Of a DNA stretch of 64,000 nucleotides, positions 56,017-63,227 are shown piece after piece. The first letter of the stretch is position 1. Each line of letters begins with the position of its first letter. Below the pieces are notes generated by a model. The model did not search any database and had not been told where the DNA came from. It was given only the letters and a program-made list of their open reading frames with translations. The DNA is from Cellulosimicrobium terreum (lineage in GTDB: Bacteria > Actinomycetota > Actinomycetes > Actinomycetales > Cellulomonadaceae), in the NCBI GenBank assembly GCA_014803435.1, contig JACYFD010000006.1, positions 248,001 to 312,000 of the forward strand, read 5' to 3'. The translations under genes and the position numbers were made by a program.

Positions 56017-57780
56017 GTGCACCTGGTCCTCATGCGAGACGACGCCACCGGAGGATCGGGCTCGCGCCTGCGTCGGGCGGACGCGTCGGGACGGCAGCTG
56101 GGCGAGCCCCAGGTGGTCGACGGCGCAGCCCTGCCCGGGGTGGTCGCCACGGACGAGCGGGTCGTGTGGGACGACACGAACCGTTGGTACCTCACGCTCC
56201 TGACGTCCGGTGCCAGAGTCGACCGCGCGTACGACCTGCGCCTGTCCCGGGCGATCCTGCGCCGCTCCGCCCTCACCGCGGCGACGCCGTACGCGGCGCG
56301 GGCGGCGGACGCGTGGGACGCGCTCGCCGCGTCGCCCCCGGCACCCGCCGGACCCGACCCGACGCTGCCGCTCCGCCCGGACGCGTTGTTCGACGTCGTG
56401 GACCACGGAACCCGCGGCCGGGACGGGACCGGGCCCGCGCCGTCGGGCCTCGACCCGTTGCCCGAGCTCGTGGACCAGCTCGCCGCGGTCGCGGCCGCCG
56501 ACGGCACTGACTCCACGGGTCGCCTGCGCCTGCTCCTCGCGGGCGAGTCAGCCGGCGCCCTCGTCGCGGCGGAGATGCACCACGCCGGGCTGCCGTGGCG
56601 CGCGGACGTGCACGACGAGATCCTCACGGACGTCCTCGGGCCCCGGCCGCGCCCCGGTGATCGCCCGGCCCGGATGGAGGAGCTCGCCCGGCAGGTCCGG
56701 GCGGCGATCGACGCGCCGCCCACCCTCAACCCGGACTCCCACCCGGACCTCCTCAAGGCCTTGCAGTACGCCGGCGTGGGTGTGCGGTCGCTGCGCAAGT
56801 GGGACCTCGAGCGCGTCGACCACCCGGTCGTCGGCCCGCTGCTGGAGTACAAGAAGCTGTCGCGGCTGCTCACCGCGAACGGGTGGTCCTGGCTCGACAC
56901 GTGGGTGCGTGACGGTCGGTTCCGCACCGAGTACGTCGTCGGCGGGGTCGTCACCGGGCGGTGGTCGTCGAGCGGAGGGGGCGCGCTGCAGCTCCCACGG
57001 CAGGTCCGCCGGGCGGTCGTCGCGGACCCGGGGTGGAGGCTCGTCGTCGCCGACGCCGCCCAGCTCGAGCCGCGTGTGCTCGCCGGTCTCGCGCACGACG
57101 AGCGCATGGCCGAGGCGGGCCGTGGCGTCGACCTGTACGCCGGGATTGTCGCGTCGGGCGCCGTGGCGAGCCGTGAGCACGCGAAGGTCGGCATGCTCGG
57201 CGCGATGTACGGGGGGACGACGGGCGACAGCGCCCTCGTGCTCCCCGGTCTCGCACGCGCCTTCCCGGCGGCGATCGACCTCGTCGAGCGTGCGGCTCGC
57301 GCCGGCGAGCGCGGCGAGGTCGTCACCACGCGGCTCGGTCGCAGCTCGCCGCGACCCGGGGAGGCGTGGCACGAGGCACAGTCCGGCGCGTACGCCGCCG
57401 ACGACGGGACCGGCGCCGAGGCGCAGTCACGAGCGAGGTCGCAGACGCGTGCGTGGGGCCGCTTCACGCGCAACTTCGTCGTCCAGGGGACCGCGGCCGA
57501 GTGGGCCCTGTGCTGGCTCGCGTCGATCCGCCGCCGCCTGTGGGAGCTCCCCGTCACCGACGAAGAGGGTCGGGTCCGGGCGCCGTTCCAGGGGCGGGCC
57601 CACCTCGTCTTCTTCCTGCACGACGAGGTGGTGGTCCACGCTCCGGCCGAGCTCGTCGACGCCGTGGACCGCGAGGTCCGTGAGGCGGCGGCCGAGGCGG
57701 GGCGCCTGCTCTTCGGCGACTTCCCGGTCGACTTCCCCCTGAGCGTGGCCGTCGTCGACGACTACGCGCAGGCGAAGTAG
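56017..57780 (+). CDS. DNA polymerase I-like protein (family A, annotated as bifunctional exonuclease/polymerase)
   Basis: A short polA paralogue of actinobacteria, 587 residues from GTG 56017. It lacks a 5' nuclease domain; the N-terminal half is a degenerate 3'-5' exonuclease-like fold without clear acidic metal ligands. Polymerase motifs: A is D-A-A-Q-L-E-P-R (Asp and Glu kept, Tyr-Ser replaced by Ala-Ala), B is R-E-H-A-K-V-G-M-L-G-A-M-Y-G (Arg, Lys and Tyr kept, Phe replaced by Leu), C is F-L-H-D-E. GTG 56017 has AGGA seven bases upstream; GTG 55918 in frame would add 33 residues. Confidence 0.82.
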   Translation: MHLVLMRDDATGGSGSRLRRADASGRQLGEPQVVDGAALPGVVATDERVVWDDTNRWYLTLLTSGARVDRAYDLRLSRAILRRSALTAATPYAARAADAWDALAASPPAPAGPDPTLPLRPDALFDVVDHGTRGRDGTGPAPSGLDPLPELVDQLAAVAAADGTDSTGRLRLLLAGESAGALVAAEMHHAGLPWRADVHDEILTDVLGPRPRPGDRPARMEELARQVRAAIDAPPTLNPDSHPDLLKALQYAGVGVRSLRKWDLERVDHPVVGPLLEYKKLSRLLTANGWSWLDTWVRDGRFRTEYVVGGVVTGRWSSSGGGALQLPRQVRRAVVADPGWRLVVADAAQLEPRVLAGLAHDERMAEAGRGVDLYAGIVASGAVASREHAKVGMLGAMYGGTTGDSALVLPGLARAFPAAIDLVERAARAGERGEVVTTRLGRSSPRPGEAWHEAQSGAYAADDGTGAEAQSRARSQTRAWGRFTRNFVVQGTAAEWALCWLASIRRRLWELPVTDEEGRVRAPFQGRAHLVFFLHDEVVVHAPAELVDAVDREVREAAAEAGRLLFGDFPVDFPLSVAVVDDYAQAK

Positions 57781-57795
57781 CCGGGAACGGCGGGA

Positions 57796-57801
57796 TAGCC
57801 T
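57796..57801 (+). promoter_or_regulatory. -10-like hexamer TAGCCT, leaderless position
   Basis: TAGCCT ends six bases before ATG 57808. Confidence 0.38.
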
Positions 57802-57807
57802 GCCGAC

Positions 57808-58779
57808 ATGACCCCCGACGCCGTCGAACCCGCCCCCGGTACGGCCCGCGAGCAGGTGCCCCCGACGCTCGGCGACGTCGTGCGCGTCCTCGACGCGCTG
57901 TACCCGCCGTCGACCGCGGAGGACTGGGACGCCGTCGGGCTCGTGGCGGGAGACCCGGCCGCGCCGGTGCGCAAGGTCCTGTTCGCCGTCGACCCGGTCG
58001 AGGAGGTCGCCGAGGAGGCGCTGGCCTGGGGCGCGGACCTCCTCGTGACCCACCACCCGCTCTTCCTGCGGCCCGTGCACTCCGTCGCGGCGACGACCTT
58101 CAAGGGGTCGCTCGTGCACCGGCTCGTCCGCTCGGGCTGCGCCCTGCACGTCGCGCACACCAACGCCGACGTCGCCGAGCGAGGCGTCGCCGACGCGCTC
58201 GCGGACGCCCTCGACCTGCTCCATCGCGTGCCGCTCGTGCCGCACGCGCCCGCCCGACCCGACGACGCCGCGCCGGGCGGGCACGTCGCGGTCACGACGG
58301 GCACCGGCCGGGTCGGGCGGCTCGGTACGCCGACCACCCTGCGGGAGCTCGCCCAGCGCGTCGCGGAGGTGCTTCCCGCGACGGTGCAGGGCGTGCGTGT
58401 CGCCGGCGACCTCGACGCCAGGGTCGAGACGGTCGCCGTCGTCGGTGGGTCGGGCGACGCGTTCTTCGACGCCGTGCGCATGAGCGGCGCGGACGTCTAC
58501 CTCACGTCCGACCTGCGTCACCACCCGGTCTCGGAGCTGCGCGAGCGTGCCCGCCTCGAGGGCGGCGCGCAGGGGACGCCGTTCCTCGTGGACGTGCCGC
58601 ACTTCGCGTCGGAGTGGCCGTGGCTCCGCTACGCTGCGCAGGACCTGGTCCGCGCGCTGGGTGAACGCGGGACGACCGTCGAGACCCGCGTCAGCACCAT
58701 CGTCACCGACCCGTGGACGGCCCGGATCGACTCCGCCGCCGGCGCCCGGACGACGACCCAGGACCCGCCGAACAGCTGA
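57808..58779 (+). CDS. Nif3-like dinuclear metal centre protein
   Basis: A 323-residue hexameric toroid protein of the Nif3/YbgI family, with metal ligands in L-L-V-T-H-H-P-L-F (near 80), A-H-T-N-A-D (near 117) and the late D-V-P-H-F-A-S-E. Often annotated GTP cyclohydrolase type 1-like, a function that is not established. In this phylum it is followed by a coiled-coil zinc-ribbon gene and an RNase H/phosphatase gene, as here. Starts six bases after TAGCCT. Confidence 0.9.
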   Translation: MTPDAVEPAPGTAREQVPPTLGDVVRVLDALYPPSTAEDWDAVGLVAGDPAAPVRKVLFAVDPVEEVAEEALAWGADLLVTHHPLFLRPVHSVAATTFKGSLVHRLVRSGCALHVAHTNADVAERGVADALADALDLLHRVPLVPHAPARPDDAAPGGHVAVTTGTGRVGRLGTPTTLRELAQRVAEVLPATVQGVRVAGDLDARVETVAVVGGSGDAFFDAVRMSGADVYLTSDLRHHPVSELRERARLEGGAQGTPFLVDVPHFASEWPWLRYAAQDLVRALGERGTTVETRVSTIVTDPWTARIDSAAGARTTTQDPPNS

Positions 58780-58815
58780 CCCCGACCGCCCCGGTCGCAC
58801 GAGAGGACCAACCAC

Positions 58816-59559
58816 GTGGCCACCGCACCCCCCGCCGACCAGCTTCGCCTGCTCGACGTCCAGGAGCTCGACACGCGCGCGCAGCAGCTCACGCACCGTC
58901 GCAGGAACCTGCCCGAGCACGCCCGCATCGCGGAGCTCGACGCCCAGCTCGCGGACCTGAGGGCACTGCTCGTCGACTCCCGCACCGCGGCGTCGGACCT
59001 GCGACGTGAGCTCGCCAAGGCGGAGACCGACGTCGAGCAGGTCCGGACGCGGGCGTCGCGGGACCAGGCGCGACTCGACTCCGGCCAGGTCGGCGCGAAG
59101 GACGCGCAGGCCCTCGTCTCGGAGCTCGAGTCGCTCGCACGGCGCCAGTCCGCGCTCGAGGAGGTCGAGCTGGACGTCATGGAGCGGCTCGAGGCGCACG
59201 AGGAGGCGCTCGGTCGGCTCGAGTCCGCCGAGGCGGAGCTCGTCGCTGCGCGCGAGGAGGTCGTGGTCGAGCGTGACGCGCGCTTCGCCGAGATCGACGA
59301 CGAGGTGACGCAGGTGGCGGCGAGCCGGTCGGAGGCCGTCGCCGGCCTCGACGCCACGCTCCTCGCCCTGTACGAGCGGGTGCGCGACCAGAACGGTGGA
59401 CGCGGCGTCGTCGCGCTGCGGGGGCGGCGGCTCGAAGGGCTCAACGTGGACCTCGCGCCCGCGGAGCTCGCCGCCGTGACGTCCGCCGGACCGGACCAGG
59501 TGGTCCGGCTCGAGGACTACGGGCACATCGTCGTGCGACCGGAGGTCGCCGGCGCGTGA
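58816..59559 (+). CDS. Coiled-coil protein of the C4 zinc-ribbon family lacking all zinc cysteines
   Basis: A 247-residue protein with a long Glu/Ala/Leu coiled coil (about 15-175) and a C-terminal domain that aligns with the zinc ribbon of this family (CT398/YbgI-neighbour type). In place of the four expected Cys are L206 and L209 (R-R-L-E-G-L-N) and L232 and Y235 (V-R-L-E-D-Y-G-H); the protein has no cysteine at all. The ribbon fold may be kept without metal. GTG 58816 follows Nif3 by 36 bases; the stop overlaps the phosphatase gene. Confidence 0.85.
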   Translation: MATAPPADQLRLLDVQELDTRAQQLTHRRRNLPEHARIAELDAQLADLRALLVDSRTAASDLRRELAKAETDVEQVRTRASRDQARLDSGQVGAKDAQALVSELESLARRQSALEEVELDVMERLEAHEEALGRLESAEAELVAAREEVVVERDARFAEIDDEVTQVAASRSEAVAGLDATLLALYERVRDQNGGRGVVALRGRRLEGLNVDLAPAELAAVTSAGPDQVVRLEDYGHIVVRPEVAGA

Positions 59560-60272
59560 GCGCTGGCGCTCCGGAGGTCGGGCCGTCCGGGGCGGCGGTG
59601 CGCTTCGACGCCGCTCCCGCGCTGACGGTCGTCCTCGTGCGCCACGGACAGACCGCGCTGACCGTCGCGGGCGCGTTCAGCGGCTCCTCGGTCCCGGGCC
59701 CGTCCCTCACGGCGCGCGGTCGCACGCAGGCGGCGCAGGCCGCCGACCTCGCCTTCCGGATCGGACGTTCCGCCTGGAGCGACCTGCCACGCCCGTCGAC
59801 GCTCGTCGCGTCGCCGCTGGTGCGCGCGCAGGAGACCGCGCGGGCGCTGGGCCGTCGCCTGGGCCTGCCCGTGACGACCGACGCGCGGTTCGCCGAGGTG
59901 GACTTCGGCGCCTGGGAGGGGCTCACCGCGGGGGTGGTCGACGAGCGCTGGCCCGGGTTGCGTCAGCAGTGGTACGAGTCCGGCACCGTGGCCGCGCCGG
60001 GAGGCGAGTCCGCGGCGGACGTCGGCGCGCGCGTGCGGGACGGCCTGCACGACCTCGTCGGCGCGCAGCTCTCGGGCGCGCCGCCGGACGGCCGGACCGT
60101 CGTGGTCGTAGGGCACGCCGTGCAGGTGCGTGCGGCGATCGGCGTCGCCGTGCAGGCACCACCGTCGCAGTGGTCGCGGTTCCGGGTGCCGCCCGGCTCG
60201 GTGAGCATCCTGCGGCTGTGGGCGGACGGATCGAGCGAGCTCGTCGCGCTGGGAGTGCCGGGCGACCTCTGA
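59556..60272 (+). CDS. Histidine phosphatase family protein
   Basis: A 238-residue phosphoglycerate-mutase-like phosphatase: L-V-R-H-G-Q-T with the catalytic His (near 29), E-V-D-F-G-A-W-E-G (near 117) and V-V-V-G-H-A-V-Q-V-R with the second His (near 185). In many actinobacteria this position holds a fused RNase HI/acid phosphatase (about 370-400 residues); here only the phosphatase half is present. GTG 59556 overlaps the previous stop (GTGA), so it is translationally coupled. Substrate unknown. Confidence 0.88.
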   Translation: MSAGAPEVGPSGAAVRFDAAPALTVVLVRHGQTALTVAGAFSGSSVPGPSLTARGRTQAAQAADLAFRIGRSAWSDLPRPSTLVASPLVRAQETARALGRRLGLPVTTDARFAEVDFGAWEGLTAGVVDERWPGLRQQWYESGTVAAPGGESAADVGARVRDGLHDLVGAQLSGAPPDGRTVVVVGHAVQVRAAIGVAVQAPPSQWSRFRVPPGSVSILRLWADGSSELVALGVPGDL

Positions 60273-60312
60273 CCGCGGTACTACTTCGCGCGACCGTGGT
60301 ACTACCTCGGCC
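60271..60312 (+). repeat. Two 21-bp imperfect direct repeats between convergent genes
   Basis: GACCGCGGTACTACTTCGCG-C (60271-60291) and GACCGTGGTACTACCTCGGC-C (60292-60312) match at 18 of 21 positions. The first overlaps the phosphatase stop codon. Confidence 0.7.
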
Positions 60313-60321
60313 GGGTCGTGG

Positions 60322-61119
60322 TCACGACACGACGAGCTCGAGCGTGAACCGCCCGCGACCCTCGTCGAGCAGGGTGGAGTCGAGCACGGCGGTGCCGACG
60401 AGCTCGTCCGCGGCCTTCGCGAGGTCGTCGACCGACGCGACGCTCCCCGCGCGCCGCACCAGGTGACCGGTGAGCACGCCGCGCGTGTGCTTCGCGTTGT
60501 GCGAGACGACGGCGCGTCGCCCGCCCGCCTCGCGCAGCACGCGGACGGCGACCCAGGCCGCGGCGTCGTCGCCTGTCGTGCGGGGCCGCCAGGCCGCGAT
60601 GTACGTGGCCGACCGGCAGTCGACGACGACGTCCCCGGCCGCGCGCGCGTCGAGCGCCGTGCCCAGGTGCGAGCGCCACGCCGCCGCGAGCCTCCCGACG
60701 CCCGGGAGATCGACGCCCATCGAGAGGCGGTAGGCCGGGACGCGGTCGACGGGGGAGAGGACGCCCCACAGGCCCGACACGATCCGCACGTCGACGGCCG
60801 CTCTGCGCGCGGCGTCGCCCCCGCCGGCGAGCGCGCCGGCGAGGTCGGCCGCGCCGTAGAGGACGCCGGTGTACACGTCCGCGGCGGGCGCGGCGGGCGC
60901 GTCCCTGAGCCCGACGTTGCGACGCACCTCGTCCGCGAGCCCGGGGCTCACCCCGAGCAGCTCCCGTGCGTCCGGTCGCGCGCTCGCGGCGACGAGCGCG
61001 GCGAGGACCCGCTCGCGCTGTGGGGTCAGGTCCGGCGAGGTGAGCGCGTCGACGTCGACGGGCGGGGCGCCGTCGGGCGCGGGGGTCTTGCCCTCGGACG
61101 GGGGGAGCAGCACGAGCAC
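60322..61119 (-). CDS. yaaA: Peroxide stress protein YaaA
   Basis: A 265-residue member of the YaaA (DUF328) family, which limits oxidative DNA damage by lowering free iron. Recognisable: the start L-V-L-L-P-P-S-E-G-K-T, P-A-Y-R-L-S-M-G near 131, and S-H-N-A-K-H-T-R-G near 213. GTG 61119 lies six bases after minus-strand TAGAGT (61131-61126), again a leaderless arrangement. Convergent with the phosphatase gene. Confidence 0.92.
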   Translation of the reverse strand: MLVLLPPSEGKTPAPDGAPPVDVDALTSPDLTPQRERVLAALVAASARPDARELLGVSPGLADEVRRNVGLRDAPAAPAADVYTGVLYGAADLAGALAGGGDAARRAAVDVRIVSGLWGVLSPVDRVPAYRLSMGVDLPGVGRLAAAWRSHLGTALDARAAGDVVVDCRSATYIAAWRPRTTGDDAAAWVAVRVLREAGGRRAVVSHNAKHTRGVLTGHLVRRAGSVASVDDLAKAADELVGTAVLDSTLLDEGRGRFTLELVVS

Positions 61120-61125
61120 CGGGTC

Positions 61126-61131
61126 ACTCTA
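61126..61131 (-). promoter_or_regulatory. -10-like hexamer TAGAGT, leaderless position for yaaA
   Basis: Minus-strand TAGAGT ends six bases before GTG 61119. Confidence 0.38.
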
Positions 61132-61177
61132 CGGGGACGCCACGCCCGCGGACGCGCGGCGGCCCGGTCGGCGCCGC

Positions 61178-61183
61178 TAGGCT
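61178..61183 (+). promoter_or_regulatory. -10-like hexamer TAGGCT, leaderless position
   Basis: TAGGCT ends six bases before ATG 61190 and only three before GTG 61187, favouring the ATG. Confidence 0.38.
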
Positions 61184-61189
61184 CGCGTG

Positions 61190-61573
61190 ATGGCACAGGT
61201 CAAGATCTACGGGCTGCGTCGGGTGTGGGGAGAGCGGCGGGAGCAGGTGTCGGATGCGCTGCACGCGGCGCTCGTGGGCGCCTGGCAGCTGCCGCCCGAC
61301 AAGCGGTTCCACCGGTTCCTGCTCCTCGAGGACGGCGACCTCGTCACGCCGCGGTCGGACGCCTACCTCGTGGTCGAGGTGGTGTGCTTCACAGGACGGA
61401 CGCGCGAGGCGAAGCGCGCGCTGGTCGCCGCGATGTACGACGACGTCGCGCCCGCCCTCGGCCTGTCCGCGGACGACCTCGAGCTCGTGATCCTCGAGAG
61501 CCCGCGGGAGAGCTGGGGCATCCGGGGTGTCAGCGGCGACGAGCTGGAGCTGACGTACCGCGTCGACGTCTGA
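61190..61573 (+). CDS. Tautomerase-superfamily protein without the N-terminal proline
   Basis: A 127-residue protein resembling the Tautomerase_2 group: R-F-H-R-F-L-L-L-E near 45, T-G-R-T-R-E-A-K-R-A-L-V near 80 and E-S-P-R-E-S-W-G-I near 106, in which the paired beta-alpha-beta layout and the E-x-x-R/W positions agree. The catalytic Pro expected right after Met is replaced by Ala (M-A-Q-V-K-I-Y), so classical tautomerase chemistry is doubtful. Starts six bases after TAGGCT. Confidence 0.7.
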   Translation: MAQVKIYGLRRVWGERREQVSDALHAALVGAWQLPPDKRFHRFLLLEDGDLVTPRSDAYLVVEVVCFTGRTREAKRALVAAMYDDVAPALGLSADDLELVILESPRESWGIRGVSGDELELTYRVDV

Positions 61574-61594
61574 CGTGTGAGGGGCTCGCCGCCC

Positions 61595-61656
61595 TGCCGA
61601 ACCCCGGGCTGCCGCCTGATCGAGCCGGTGAAGGGGTGGCAACCCGGGGCTCGGCG
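61595..61656 (+). terminator. Long inverted repeat between the tautomerase-like gene and rnpB
   Basis: Bases 61597-61613 pair with 61638-61654 (17 pairs, two of them G-T), with two more pairs outside and a 24-base loop. It lies 22 bases after the gene stop and 37 bases before rnpB, so termination is likely. Confidence 0.65.
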
Positions 61657-61679
61657 TCCGCGGTGCGCCGTGCGGACGG

Positions 61680-61685
61680 TACCCT
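61680..61685 (+). promoter_or_regulatory. -10 element TACCCT of rnpB
   Basis: TACCCT ends seven bases before the first base of helix P1 (61693), the expected transcription start. Confidence 0.5.
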
Positions 61686-61692
61686 TGCCGGT

Positions 61693-62096
61693 GCGGACGA
61701 GTCGGTCGGACGGCCGCGTCGGGACAGGTCGTGAGGCCTTTCCGCCGAGGAACGTCCGGGCTCCGTAGGGCAAGGTGGTGGGTAACGCCCACCCGGGGTG
61801 ACCCGCGGGACAGTGCCACAGAGAACAGACCGCCACGCGTCGACGGCTTGCCGGAGGCGCGGGGTAAGGGTGAAACGGTGGTGTAAGAGACCACCAGCGG
61901 ACCGGGTGACCGGTCCGGCTCGGTAAACCCCACCTGGAGCAAGGTCAGACAGGGAGCGTTCGAGGGCGGCCCGCCCGAGCTCCCGGGTAGACCGCTGGAG
62001 GCGTGCGGCAACGTACGTCGTAGATGGATGGCCGTCACCCGCGCGGGGGCAACCGCGCGCGGGGACAGAACCCGGCGTACAGACCGACTCGTCCGC
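61693..62096 (+). ncRNA. rnpB: RNase P RNA (bacterial type A)
   Basis: Catalytic RNA that trims tRNA 5' leaders. Both ends are set by helix P1: GCGGACGAGTCGGTC (61693-61707) is exactly complementary to 62082-62096. Conserved regions: GAGGAACGTCCGGGCTCC (about 61747), ACAGTGCCACAGAGAACAG (61813), GGTGAAACGGTGGTGTAAGAG (61869), the GGTAGACCGC segment (about 61985), and GATGGATGGCCGTCAC with ACAGAACCCGGCGTACAGACC near the end. Length about 404 nt. The first conserved region has C where many bacteria have A (GAGGAAAGTCC). Confidence 0.95.
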
Positions 62097-62116
62097 CCTA
62101 GCCCGGTCGGGGCCGC

Positions 62117-63112
62117 TCAGCGCGCCCCGCGCACGAGAGCGCGCTGGTACCGGCGGCGATACCAGCGCTGGGCGACCAGGATCAGGGGAAAGAGTCCACG
62201 CCATCGGCCCCGGCCGGGACGGGTCAGAGAACGCAACGTCAGGCTGACGTTCCCGTCGTCGTCCCGGTGGACGATGAACGCCTCCTCGCCTGCGACAGGG
62301 TGACCCTCCAGCGTCCCGTAGGCGAGCGCGACCCGGCGGTGGGTGGCCAGCGTCACGACGATCTCGACGGGTTCCCGTACGCGGGCGGGCCCGATGCGTG
62401 CGACGAGCCAGTAACGCTCCCCTCGATGTGCCACGCGTCCTGGCTCGAGCAGCGGGTCGACAGCGAACCCGCTCCGGGTCTTGATTCCCCACGTGAGGAC
62501 CGCCGCCGACGCCTCGTCCCAGAGGTCGGCCCCGGTGCCCAGCCGGACGGTGTGCTCGTACGCGCGCCATCCGTCGGGTGGTTGCCACGGCTCGACGGCA
62601 GGTGCCGTGCCGCCGACGACACCGTAGCTGAAGGCCCGCCGGCACAGGCGGTGCTCTGTCAGCGTCACCAGGTCGTCGGCGCGGCCTCCAGAGCGAGCGA
62701 TGGCAGACCTGACGGCGGTCACCTCGGCAGGGGTGAGCGTGAACGCGGCGCTGGTGCCGGTGTCGCTCACGTCCCAGACGAGCTCACCGCGCGAGCTGAC
62801 GCCTGAGCAGCCGATGCTGAACGGCGCGAGCGCCAGCGCGATGTCGAAGTCCTCGTCGACGCGTGGGTCGAGGGTGAGCGAGTCGTCGCCGTGGCGGTTC
62901 GTGGCCAGGCGACGTTCGGCCGCTCGGACCGACGCGTGAACCTCCGTCGGCCATTCGTCGTCGGAGCCGACGTCGACGTACACACGGGCCAGGCGGCCGC
63001 GTTGAGCCAGCAGCGCGCCCCGGACCGTCGCCTCGACGGTCGACCGGGCTGCGTCGTCGCTCACCACGAACCAGCGCGCGTCGTCCTCAGCAGTCCTGCC
63101 CACGCGGCACAT
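62117..63112 (-). CDS. Two-domain protein with C-terminal DUF1990
   Basis: A 331-residue soluble protein. The C-terminal half (about 170-325) is a DUF1990 domain: F-S-Y-G-V-V-G-G-T, D-G-W-R-A-Y-E-H-T-V-R-L-G-T-G, L-T-W-G-I-K-T-R-S-G-F and G-E-E-A-F-I-V-H-R-D. The N-terminal half (about 8-150), with W-F-V-V-S-D-D-A-A-R-S-T-V and acidic stretches, matches nothing I recognise. ATG 63112 or GTG 63103 are possible starts; a longer frame to 63229 is Ser/Arg-rich and unlikely. Convergent with rnpB, 20 bases away. Confidence 0.75.
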   Translation of the reverse strand: MCRVGRTAEDDARWFVVSDDAARSTVEATVRGALLAQRGRLARVYVDVGSDDEWPTEVHASVRAAERRLATNRHGDDSLTLDPRVDEDFDIALALAPFSIGCSGVSSRGELVWDVSDTGTSAAFTLTPAEVTAVRSAIARSGGRADDLVTLTEHRLCRRAFSYGVVGGTAPAVEPWQPPDGWRAYEHTVRLGTGADLWDEASAAVLTWGIKTRSGFAVDPLLEPGRVAHRGERYWLVARIGPARVREPVEIVVTLATHRRVALAYGTLEGHPVAGEEAFIVHRDDDGNVSLTLRSLTRPGRGRWRGLFPLILVAQRWYRRRYQRALVRGAR

Positions 63113-63181
63113 CCTGCCGCACGGCCCGTTACTCCGCTCACGCCCGCTCACGGCCCGCTCACGGGCCGACCACGACGAGAC

Positions 63182-63187
63182 TAGGCT
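63182..63187 (+). promoter_or_regulatory. -10-like hexamer TAGGCT before the pyridoxine kinase gene
   Basis: TAGGCT 40 bases before ATG 63228 would give a leader of about 34 bases carrying the AGGAG ribosome binding site. Here the gene has a leader, in contrast to the leaderless cases. Confidence 0.35.
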
Positions 63188-63227
63188 GGACGCAGAGCCC
63201 GTCCCCGAAGTCCAGGAGCGCACCGCC

